Shown piece by piece: positions 48,713 to 60,144 of a stretch of 64,000 nt of DNA. The first letter of the stretch is position 1. Every line of letters starts with the position of its first letter. The stretch lies in the NCBI RefSeq assembly GCF_032062135.1, contig NC_092861.1, positions 58,360,603 to 58,424,602 of the forward strand, read 5' to 3'. The notes below the pieces were generated by a model. It was given only the letters and a program-made list of their open reading frames with translations. It did no database searches and was not told where the DNA came from. A program made the translations under genes and the position numbers. The stretch is from Pyxicephalus adspersus (taxonomy: Eukaryota; Chordata; Amphibia; Anura; Pyxicephalidae).

Positions 48713-50067
48713 TTGTGTTTTTAAACAGGATCTATAGTAAGAAGAAAGGCAGTGAATGCACGTTGAAGTAAAATAAAATATAAATGTTCTTTTGACATGT
48801 GGGGGAAACTAATATACATACTAAATGTAAAATGTTTTATAATGGGTAATAAATAAAACAACATGTGCAGGGTGAGTATTTAGTATGTGCCATCACCTTC
48901 CAAAATGAGAGATAAAGAAGCAAAATTGATTAAAATGTTTATAAACAGAAGCTGGACTGGTTGCCAATAAATGAAGGTGTGAAAATATTGAAGCAATTTA
49001 ATGAAGCAATTACATGGGATTAGAGAGCTTTTTCCAGCTGCTAAAAGTCACTCCTGTTTCACGCTTGGCTGATCCTGTAGGTGGATTTTTCAGAAACAAT
49101 ATTTCTATTAGTCTTTCTTTTCATGCCTAATATCTTCTTTTTTTCTTGATTTATAAAAAGATCCTACTTTTTAAAGACTGTGGGAGATTTTTAATTAACT
49201 TTTTCTTCTCTAAGTGGTAAGAAGGATCCTGCTGATGTGAATGAGCTTGGAGTATAGTCATGCATGAAATTCGCTTTTAGACAATATGTCCTCTCTGTTA
49301 CAGTTTTTTCTTGTCCTGCAGAATGACTATTATAAGATAAAACACAGCTTGATTTGAGATGGACAAAAAATATAAAAGCTTACATACTTTTAAGGTTAAT
49401 AAACATGATTTATATTAATAGGATGCATCAACTAGGGCAAAATGCACAGTTGTAAATGGAAAAGATCAAAATGACAGTTGAAAAGTAAGCTGATATGATT
49501 GCTTATTACATTTACAATTGTAGAACTTATTTTCTTAGGTATGTGGAAAAATGTAATAGCAGAGGGATTTCCTGATTTAGAACCTTTCTTAACTGTAATA
49601 TTCTATAGTTTGATATCAGCTAACAAGGCGATGATCCTATGTTAGTCAGTTATGAACATCCAAGTGACATTGAATGTTCCATTTTTCGTGCAGAATAAAT
49701 AAAATAATAAAATATGTTGTTGTGTAATATAAACAAAACTACATAAAGACAAAATAAATGCCTGTCTTTCATTCTAGGCATATTTTATAAATTTCCTCCA
49801 GCTTGTGTAATAGAAGATACTAATTTACAAATCTTTGTTTTCTAATGGAAATTGTTCTTTGGTATATTAAAGGAAGCCCTGCCTGTAGTAACTCTTAGTA
49901 AGAGTTGGAACATTTTAGTGAGGGAAATCCCATTGTGAAAACTGCAGTAACTTAGATATTTGATAATTTGGCCCCACTCCATCATTTGATTAACATTGAT
50001 AAAGAGTGCTATAGGGACAAAATTGCTGCCCTGATTGTATTGTCTGTATGGTTAAATAGCCATGGTC
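48713..50067. other. Intergenic, nothing recognised
   Basis: AT-rich with no coding signal. The stretch 49020-49140 is more complex but unidentified. Confidence 0.65.
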
Positions 50068-50319
50068 TAAAGCTACGTACACATTTCCAATGGTCCTCAC
50101 CTGATAATCAGCGCAGGGCCGATATTAGACGAGAATATGAAGTGTTGACAGTGCGCTTCGTAATGCAAGGGAAGGGGGAGAGAGCGTAGCAGGGTGCCGC
50201 TCCATCGTTCTCCCCCTCCCCTTTGCATAGAGCAGAACGGTGCTGTATGTACAGGACTCGTTCATGCATCGTGAAAGATCCTTTCCAACTACTCTAATTG
50301 GAAGTGTGTACGCGGCTTA
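50068..50319. mobile_element. Multi-hairpin MITE, copy B (eroded)
   Basis: Ends taaagctacgtacaca (50068-50083) and gtgtgtacgcggctta (50304-50319). It keeps the purine/pyrimidine palindrome (aagggaagggggagag and ctccccctcccctttgc) and the gaacggtgctgta hairpin in imperfect form. It lacks most of the first two hairpins and the left arm of the last hairpin seen in copy A. Confidence 0.8.
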
Positions 50320-50570
50320 TCTCCGTACAGGAAAGTACGTTTTTTTTCTAGGCTTACATAAAACAGAACTATGTTAACATTTTTCGGAAAATTCTTATCA
50401 GACGGGGAAAAAACACTGGATCAGGGCTATATAACTTACAACATGACCTTTACATGAGTTCTATAATCAGTGTCAGCCCTGTGTAAAAATAGTCTTCAGT
50501 GGGGTTAGTGTGTGTAAAGGAAACCATTCTTGGCAACATTTTTAAAATAATTAGAAGGGACAACTTATAG

Positions 50571-51030
50571 CGACCTTTCTCAATCTTTTTAACATGGGAG
50601 AATAGCTGAAAGGCCTTCAGTGAACCCCTGCTATAATTACTATATCCACAACTAACAGTATATTAGTGTGATGGCAAGTAGGAAGAATGCCTTTTACATT
50701 GCTGGAAAATGCAAAAAATAATAGCCAGTATTGGTATCAGTGGCAGCAATAGCCACCAGCATTGGTGTTGATGGCTGTATTAATAACCCCTACATTGATG
50801 TCACTAACCACAATAACATCCACCTATTTTGTTACCAGATACCAATGTGTGGCTTTTTTTTTAGGCCACTAACTCTAATGTGGGTCTTTTTATCATGGAC
50901 ACTGACACCAATGTAGGGCCCAATATCACAGCCACTGACATGACAACATGATTTATAATTACTGATTCTGACACCAGTGTGGGGCTTATTATTGTGGTCA
51001 TGGCCACCATTGCTGGAGTTAACACTATGT
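50571..51030. repeat. hAT-like opening followed by minisatellite array
   Basis: gcgacctttctcaatctttt at about 50570 is worded like a hAT terminus, and gtgaacccctgctataatta follows. From about 50715 come diverged repeat units (ttggtatcagtggcagcaat, tgacaccaatgtagggc and so on), matching the array at 39708-40125. The pairing suggests the minisatellite grew inside a transposon. Confidence 0.55.
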
Positions 51031-52693
51031 TTTCATAGTGTTAAGGACTTGGCAGGGACACCTGACCTAAATGATGGTGCTGGTTGGTGTAGGGTGGCCA
51101 TGTTACCATTCTGCCTGCTGATCTGTTTAGCAGCTTGCGGCATTCCCAGGCTCCCTTCAGCCATGCAGAGATGTAACTTTTTCAGTATCCCCAGTACATA
51201 CACCAAGGTTGTGCATAGCTGAAGAGGTATATGTGTATGTGCTGCAGCCAATAGGCAGATTAGTTCCTGGCTTCACTTCTGTCCTGCTATTGGATGCTAG
51301 TCTTGTTTAAACCTCTGTAGTGTATGCACATCTGGTACTTAAACAGACAGGTTTGTTTCCTTGCACTCCAAATGTGCCAATCCTAATGACCAAAGAATAT
51401 TAAATGCACTGCATCACACAAATACTGTAAATATGCTTGTGCAGAAATAGATCATTCAGCAACTCGTCTCCTTTATTGTAGGTGTACCTAATTCCTAGTG
51501 AAAACTGAGATGTGCAGGGGCCTTTGGTTTCCCACAATGACTTTCCGATGACTTTCGTACTCAGAAATAAATGAATACAGATATCCATTACAGTGACCGG
51601 TCAGAATTTTTTTCGCAGGTTTAGATACAAGTACCTTTCAGACCTTTGTTGCACCTTTTCAGGTTCACTGTATATACATTACGTTACTGCATTCATTCTG
51701 TAGGAAAGGTGCTTATTAAAAATATCAAAGGCTTTTAAAAGTTTAATTAACTTACTGTATTTACATGTCTCTCAAACAGAATTCTGTCTTGAATCATGAA
51801 AATAAACATGTTTCTCCATAAAAAAAATCTTAAAAGCGATGCCTACCAGTAATCATGAATCTTTAGATGATGAACAGTCCAACTAATGGAACACTTATCA
51901 TTCCCTTCTCATATTTAGTGCAAAGTGTACAAACTGCTATGTCTTAAATCTTAAATGCACAGTTTTGAGATGACATTATAAATTAATCTACCAAGACAGT
52001 TTGCTGCTATGAGCAGTGCAATAGTTCAGTGGGTTTTACCACAAATTCAGCCACATCTTACACCAGGAGACATTGCACGCAGTATTCCCCAGGTTTTCTT
52101 ATTTGCCTCTTTGCACTTACCATGGTGATCAATGGCCCCACATTTAAACATGCTGAATTGAAGAATATACCAATGGGATACAATACAATGGAACTGTGGG
52201 TTCTATAGGAGCATTAAGGACACCAAGGTTTGTAAGTAAAGGTGTGTAGTTTCAGCAAGCATCAAGTTTTTGAAGCCTTTAAATAAGCTTTCATCTTTAG
52301 ATTCTAATGGCAGTGCTGGCTGTACCATTGCATTTAACAAGCTGCTATCATTTCTAAAACCTTGTTAAAAGCCTGCCAAAATTTGACAACACACCCTTTA
52401 AAATCTGTGTTAGATGTGTGGAAACTATGCCCAAAAAGGCAGGCAGTGGGTGAAGGACTAGTCATCATTATTGGCTATGGCCTATTCTCTATTGCTGATT
52501 TAACATTATTTATTTTACACTGTGACTCTATGTGAAGTCAGCTATCTTGCTGAAGAAACAGGTTTTTTTTCATGTCATAGCTCTTAAGATTGGTAAGGTG
52601 GTCAAAAAGAAGCAGGAGGGGTGCTGAAAGTACAGGTCCACTAAAAGCAGGGAGGCCCATACATTGCATGTCCTCCTGCTTCAAATGCTACAA
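51031..52693. other. Intergenic, nothing recognised
   Basis: No gene or clear repeat ends. The 81-codon ORF at 50977-51222 overlaps the array end and has no recognisable product. Confidence 0.6.
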
Positions 52694-52860
52694 AGAATAT
52701 GTTTTTAAGATGTGAGGAAAACCAGAGTGCCCTGAGGAAATCGACAAGAATACTTTTAGAATGTGCAAACTTGCAGATATTGAGCTGGCATCTTGGCCAG
52801 GCTTTGAACCCAGGATAGAACACAGCCAGTGCCTACCCCCTGAACCAACCATTCTGCCTA
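52694..52860 (+). repeat. L2/SINE-like repeat, degenerate copy
   Basis: Diverged versions of the phrases in the 35817 repeat, in the same order: aaccagagtgccctgaggaa, aatgtgcaaacttgcagata, ggctttgaacccagg, gtgcctaccccctgaacca. Confidence 0.6.
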
Positions 52861-55800
52861 TTGGCATAGTACATTGGGTTTTTTTTTCAAGGCAAATGGT
52901 AGGTGTTTAGCCCAATTAACTTACCTAGACATTACCTAAGATAGCATCACTACAAAATCTTCACTTTCTGATATTAGGTCTACTTTAACATTTCCAAACT
53001 GAAACTAAAGAATGATTTAAAGCCTTCAAGGAGCTCAAAGCTAGCTAAATGCTTTGAGAATTCTTTGTAAAAACCTGTTGTACACATTCTACTTTTACAA
53101 GCTAAAGCCGGTATGTATAAGGTCTATTTGGGTAATGCCTTTAAAGCACAAAAGCCCTTTTTCAAACTTACAAAGCAACTCAAGCCAAGACTCAGAAAAA
53201 AAAAAAAAAACAAGAAATAAATTGTTTGCAAGAGTAAGAAGTTTGTGACAAGGGTGAAATTTCAACAGGAACCTTTTCCAACAAATGCATTTGCTAGTTC
53301 ATACTAAAACGTCAGGCACTATTCATCCGTCAGGCTCGGATAAACTCTATTTTCATTTCCATCTAACTCCCTGTGTGTGCTGAACATTCATTGATCTTAT
53401 ATGCTATTTTCATACATTCAGGCTAGCAGTCGATCCTGCCACCTGAGTTTTTTTAAAAATTTGTCATTCTCTTGAATAACTTGTCTGCAGTCTTGTACTT
53501 TGTACTCTAAGGCAAGCAATCCTGCACAGTGTGTGCATGTACAGCTTAAAGTATCTGTATTTCAGATTTCATTGGAATGAGGTCTCTTTTCTATGCTGCC
53601 TGCTAATATCCCCTGTACCTGTCTCCACGAATTGAGACAGACCGAGCAGCCTGCATAGCGCTGAACACTTTACTGAGCCCCTGCAGTGACAATATTCATT
53701 TTCATATTGAGCCGCTATATATATTGATTAGACAGGACAAAGGGAAAGGGAAATTGCTTCAGTGACTGTTGATAAATATACAGCCGCCTGACACTGCCTG
53801 ATGAGATTCCTGGACCAAAATATGATGGATTGTTTCCTATTAGCCCCAGAGCAGGTGAGAGCTGCACAGAGAATGAGCTGAAGGTAGATTGCAGGTGTAA
53901 GCAATCACTTTGTCCCATTGGGGGCAGGAACTGAAGACCTGTAGTTAACGCTTTCATTTTCTTACATTCGGAATTTCATATGGTCTACAAACACATTCTA
54001 AAAGTCTGAATCTTTATTTTATATTAAAAGAAATTTCCAGATTGGTCGTAATAAATAACACTGTATCAAAATACGTAGGATCTTAGCTTGGCCTGTTTCA
54101 CCTGGGAGAGGACTATATATGATTCTATTTTCCATTAAGGAAAATTTTAAAAAGATTTATTCAGAAGTATTGAGAAAAATTCAAAGTGAGCAGTAAAGTA
54201 ATGTGTTAGTTTCTCCATTCAAATGGATAGAACAGAAAATATTTTTTGCTAACAGTTTTGGACACACAATTAAAACGCAGAATTGCATGATTAGGAAAAA
54301 AGATAACACAATCAGGTGCAAGATCGGGTGACGTAGATGCGGAAAAAAAGAGTGACAATCTCACTGCACGTGCAAGATTGTTGTCTACACTTTTATATCA
54401 AGTAGGAATTTTGTGTTTAGGTCTGCTTTAAATAATTGCTGCCCAGGTTTGATTTAGGATAGTGACTTTAACATCATAATTTTAACCTGTAATTAAAATG
54501 TGCCAGCATATTATAATAAATAAGTATTACAATAAATAAGGGTTGTAGACATGCATAATAGACAAGTACAAGCTATGGGACAGGAAGAGAAGAGAGCCCA
54601 TGTATGCATATATCTAAAAACTATTCAAAACACAATCATTTGTGTATTGAGCTAGAGGTCAGGGAAGTCAAGGTCATGGTAAAAAAGTGAAACAAGGATC
54701 AGAGGGGCACAAAAAATATAATGTATTAACAGTTACCTGCTATTAGGTGGGATGTCTTCCTTTATAAGAATAAAATGACAGACAAGTTTACTTTAAAACT
54801 CTGGTATGCACATTTCTTCTTTTAAAACCAGAAAATAACCAATAGGTTTTTTTTTAATCTGCTAGAGAATTCTGCAGCTAGTCTGTAAAATAAAGAAGAT
54901 ATCATCTGATACCATGAAAATTCGCTGATAATGTTTGCCTTGACTGTAGCTCTACTTTAATGTTCCTTTAACCAAGGAACACATTACTTACAAGAAATTG
55001 CTAAATGGAATTTGTATATTTCAAACATCTAATGCTAAAAGCTACTCTACTTGCTGCAGAAGTGCATCATTTTAACTGAAATCTTGCAGGATGAAATTCC
55101 CAGATGTAGCTGGTCAGTATATATAATTCAGGCAGTTTGGATGAATTGCTCACTGAGGAGATCCCATATTTAATCTCTGCTGCTCCGAGGACAGTGGAAT
55201 ATATGACTGTTAAAGCATTCCATTAACGGCACAAGTTCTGCTTTAAACATGTCACCTCTGGAGTTATGTGAGATACAGAGGGAAACAGAACAGGTCACTG
55301 AGGGAAAACAAGGACTGCTTAGGAATATATAGCTAATGCTGCGGTACTTAAGGTACCATGAGGACATCCTCTCTGCAAGTAAAGCTGATGTATTGACACA
55401 TGGCTTTTGATGGAATTGGATTGGAACACTGTTAAAAACAGGGGAAAAAATACCAAGATTGAGGATAAAAGAGGTAAAATACCCATATTTGTATTTTCTT
55501 TCAGAGAACATATCTCTAAAATGCTTATTTACATTCTCCAGTCAATTTACAAGTGCATACCGTTCACCCTCACCTTATAATTAGCCAAACTATAAAGGTA
55601 ATGGTGCATCCAAGAAATGTAGGCAAATAAGTGGTGTGCAGTTTTCTTTTTACTTATGAAATTATTCATTCACCTCATGGCAGTTCTTTACAAAAGTGCC
55701 CCAAGATATAAAAATGAGTGGGTGTTTTTTAAAACACTTCATTCTTGTCTCAGGTTGGTGTACCACTCAAACTGCTTCTAAAGACTTGGATGGAGCCACT

Positions 55801-57325
55801 GTAATGTTTTTACTGCTCTTGCAAGCAGTTTTTTTGGCTTTAACGGTTTTCAGTGTCCTGGAGGGCAGGAAAGGGTCCCTGATCCCTTTGCAGAAAGTAA
55901 AACTTTTTTTTTTATTACCATTGAAAGTTCCTTTAAACATGGGTGCTATGGATCATGATAAGCTTGTGGACCTGGACCATGGGAAGCTTGAATTATTGGA
56001 CACTGCCAGTGCTGCATACTGCAACCATGTCAAGATTCCAGGTCATGGTAGGTGTCGGGTGCCCATTATAGTCCTTATGCTGAAGGGGAGTCAAACTCCA
56101 AGGGGCCAGGTGAAAGATATAGGTGAGTGTGCCAGTATCCTATTGTGGGGTTATTGCACCTGCCATAAGCCCAAATTTTAAAATTAGGGAGCTCATTCAC
56201 TTGATATATATTACCATTGATGTTATGTATCCAAAGAGTTGTGACAATTTAGCAGGGGTGACCCCAGAGTGGAATTGTCATTCAGTAATCATGTGCCCAA
56301 TGGCTTATAATTTATTATTAAGACGTGATCGTATTACTATAATTTTTGCTAATAAACACTAATAATCATTAGAAACTCCAAAAACTTCCATTATGGCCAC
56401 AGTACCTAAATAGGTTGTTAAGAAGCATCCGTATTGTCACTGCACTCTTTCAAGCCTTTTTGGTACTATGATCATAGTTAGGAGTATAGTATAATATACA
56501 GAATATAGTATAAAAGTAACATAGGGTAATGTAAATGGTAAAGTTTTAAAATCATCTCACAATTGTTATACTAAACAGTCTGAGCTCATGCTGCACTGTC
56601 TCTTTTAGCTCTACACATCAATGATCGTACAGCAGCATGAGGTCAAGTAGTGAGCTCAGCAGCTGGTAACCTCACCCCACTGGGGCGTAGAGTCATCTGA
56701 TATTACACACCACACCAATGTGTAAAAAAAAAAAAAAAAAAAGGATTTTTTTAACCATTTATTTACCAATTCAATGACCATGAACATGACAAAAGACTTT
56801 GTAAACATTAATTACATATATAAATTATCTGTTTGATTTTAGTCTTATTTAGATGGTATTCTACCATGACATTTTCTGCCCCCAGGCACCTACTGTCTAG
56901 CACCTGGTACAGGCTGTTACTGCTAGGCTTTTTCAGACATTTACAAACACCTATACATCTGCAAAAGCCTAGCCTGCCTAAATGCAACCACTTGAAAATA
57001 ATTCCATGGCAGTTCTCATGGAGGAGACAAAGTATCCTGCAAATTTGTCTAGAATGGAGGCAGCCAGAATACTGCCCTGGGCAAAAGGTAAAGTCATATC
57101 TTCCATAAGACATTTCTTCAATATTACCTCCTTCCTTTTCCTAGTGCATATAACATATTTTCCTGCAAGGGTCAATCTTAAAGATGAACTACATGCATAA
57201 ATTTAAAAAAAACTGACCGGCCTGCATTAAAATAAATGTACCTGCCTGATCACATTTTTTTTAAATTACACTCACCAATCTCACTATTGTACGTAGGGAG
57301 TTACAAGGGGTTTTCAGAATATAAA
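52861..57325. other. Intergenic; one repeat-like block
   Basis: No host gene recognised. 53330-53460 and 53580-53930 are complex, non-repetitive stretches that could be conserved non-coding DNA. The block 55750-56110 reads like a dispersed repeat (tggtgtaccactcaaactgc, ctggagggcaggaaagggtc, catggtaggtgtcgggtg), so its 161-codon ORF is not called. Poly-A runs lie at 53196-53210 and 56724-56742. Confidence 0.5.
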
Positions 57326-57598
57326 ATCTACAACAGGGGTCCCCAACCCCGTCTGACAGATGGGCCGCTGCTCTGGCCGGTGCACCCACAGCGGGGTCAG
57401 GAGAAAGACCCCGCTTGGGGGGGTGCATCTGCCAGAGCCGCGGACCATGATTTAGGATGGTGGGCGGGTTGTGTCTCTGGAGTGGGAGAGTTCTGGCATA
57501 ATGACGTAATTTGGAGGATGTTTCTAGCCCCTTGAGTGACACACGACTGGAGTCTGTGCATTTAGTGGTCCAAAAGGTTGGGGACCACTGACCTACAA
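57326..57598. mobile_element. Short non-autonomous hAT element with 8-bp target duplication
   Basis: The element is 57334-57590 (257 bp), with ends caggggtccccaacc and ggttggggaccactg. Flanks atctacaa (57326-57333) and acctacaa (57591-57598) match at 7 of 8 bases. It is GC-rich and non-coding; overlapping ORFs on both strands are by-products. Confidence 0.88.
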
Positions 57599-59924
57599 GA
57601 TTTTTTAAACAGGACTCTTGGCCCAGTCCCACTGCCATCATACTATTGATAAACAAAATTATTTGTTGTTTTACACTCACCAATCCCCCTTCCATTGCAA
57701 GCATAGCCATCTTCTTTTTATTTTCTCTATGGCAAGACTTTAGTACTGTTACACTGAGAGAATCCTTAGCCCTGTGTCAGTTCCATATAACTGTACAAAG
57801 TGATTTCTTGGGGAGTTTAGGTTGGTGAAAAGGTGGTCAATGTGAAGACAATAAGTACAATCTTCTTGACATACCTGCTATCCTACTACATTGCCATGGA
57901 TAAGGGAAAATTATATTTTAATCATGGGATGTAATTTAAAAAAATATATGAATTTCCAAACTGGTTTATAAAAGAAGGCCTTTAATAGTTTTACAAACAT
58001 CTACAAATATATTTATTTTATCTGCTTGAATTTAGTCTTTTTTAGAAATTGCATTCCTGGAGGTAAAAGCCAAAACGATGGCACAGAATTACATAGACAT
58101 GGATACACCACAGTGATATTATGACTTATGATCATGTTGCATCTTTTCTTCAAGCCTCCTCTGGTGACCCCTATTACATGTATAACCCTGTTTAGATTTA
58201 GATTAAATACATTAATTACATCAAATTATGTGGTTTTGATTGTTTTAATCTTGACTTACTTTGAAGCCCTTCTGCAAAAAAGTGAATTTGTATTTAGATT
58301 GCAGTATCTGTTGGGTAATAGTCATAATGTTAATTATAGCAACATAATTAAAAGCCCATCAATGACTCACACTTCATTAAATTACCACTCAAGGCTTTGC
58401 AAATATATGAAACAGACAAAGCTTATCCAAGGCCTAGTATACACAAGGGTGTCAGAGGTGTGAATGGACAGTTAAAACTCCTCTCTACCACAAAAGCCTT
58501 GTACATCCCTTCCTACCAATGCATCATAAGCTTTTAAATAAAACCAGGGCATTCTAACTAGCTCAGGAAATAACCTGCGGATTTATGACCCCGGCGCTGA
58601 GATTCTCAGACCAGAATTAGTGATTTGCTGATCCCATGAGCACCCTCATCAGCAGCAAGACAGAGGCAATTACATGATAAATCTTAAAAAATATCTAACT
58701 CTGTAGCAGCCTCCATTTATCTCTGCATTTATGTTAAACAATGAAAAACAATTCTGTGGGCTTTACTGGAAAAAGACAGAACCAAAATTTCTTCATTCAC
58801 AGTTTCTTTTTAGAGTTTCCAACATACAGTGAAATGGGGTTGCTAAAATATAGAATGATCAAAGAAAAAGCTGTTGAAAAGCTTGAAAAGTGGTTATAAT
58901 AAGGTCAAAGAAGCTTACCTAGGGGAAGGTTAAAACGGAGAGGATAAAGTTGGCACTGGCCACTTTACTCTATTAGCTCCCTGCAGGTTCAGAGGCTTCC
59001 CTGCTTGATTCTAGTTCCTTTTGTCTCAAAGCGGCAAAGACACAAGTGGGGTATACTCAATTAGTACACTGCATGTCAGTAATGGCTTACTTTACCTCTC
59101 TCACCAGGACGATTGCAGTGCCGAGAATGCACTTGAGAATTGTACTGATCATACCAGCCCTTTTATATTATTTAGCTCATTTTAGTGCTTTCATAGTCTA
59201 GTCTTTCCAGTGATGTGTTAATCAATAATCTTAAGGCCATTTATATTAATACTCCCAAGAACAAATAGAAATGCCACCAGGAAAGGATAAATGTTGACTC
59301 TGGGTTCTTCAAAAGATTTTAGCTTTAGGCCTAAAGAATAAATTAAAAAAAAAACTTTCCATTGTTCAGGGTAATTTGAACTAATGAATATTGATACTTT
59401 TATATACTTTTATCCAACTAGCAACAAAAGTTTACAGCTCCTTTTTTTCATGTTTCTCATATCTCTATATATTTAAATCTATGTTTATGTGCTGTTAACA
59501 AAGCTCAGTAGCTCATGCCCAGATTTACACATATGGTAATGAGGCAGAGCTTTAACTCATTCCCAATCAGTTGCAGACTGAATCAAACAGAATAACTGAA
59601 AAAATATTTGTATGTAATATGTTTATATGTATAGTAGCAGGGGCTGGAAATATGTGGTAAAAAGCATATCTAAATCATCAGTTTAAAAACTTATAAAACA
59701 TAAACACCTGCATAGTTTTCTTTCAAAGTAAGAAAATATTAGGTACATTTCTTAACAAGCATCTATTTTAAGCAATGTTGGTCCTAGCTATTTTAAAAAC
59801 CACATGATTATCCAAGTCTAACTAACTAAAATAGTAGCCGCTTGTTGTCATTGTGCTTTTCTCAGATGACCTCAACATGCTGTGGGTACTTCAATGAGTC
59901 TAAATAAACTGCCATAGAAGCAGA
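57599..59924. other. Intergenic, nothing recognised
   Basis: AT-rich. 58560-58680 is a complex stretch of unknown nature. The 111-codon ORF at 58128-58463 shows no family resemblance. Confidence 0.6.
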
Positions 59925-60144
59925 GTATTTAGTAAAGCTCCCCAAGACTGAAGAAGATACACTATAATGGGAGAACCTGTGTAATCCAGCAAACCTGAAG
60001 TTGATCTGGTCCAGCATTGAAAACGTTTGCCAAATATTATAAAATGATTTTAAAAAATCCAATTGCAGGTTTGTTGGATCATCCATGATCACCCATGGTA
60101 GTGTATCTTCTCCAGTCTCGGACAGCTTTAATAAATCAGGCCCA
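59925..60144. mobile_element. Palindromic MITE family T, copy T5
   Basis: Left tatttagtaaagctccccaa, right agctttaataaatcaggccc, inner arms atccagcaaacctgaagttg and caattgcaggtttgttggat. It shares the gactgaagaagatacac outer arm with T3. Confidence 0.8.

Noticed and set aside
55696..56181. 161-codon ORF on the + strand
   Set aside because: The underlying DNA reads like a dispersed amphibian repeat, the protein matches no family I know, and it has no exon-like borders. Not called as a gene.
56808..57175. Overlapping ORFs on both strands at 56808-57200
   Set aside because: Several frames are open at once, none with recognisable motifs or splice structure; probably a repeat fragment or chance.
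57261..57710. 149-codon minus-strand ORF
   Set aside because: It spans the short GC-rich hAT element, with by-product translation of its palindromes.
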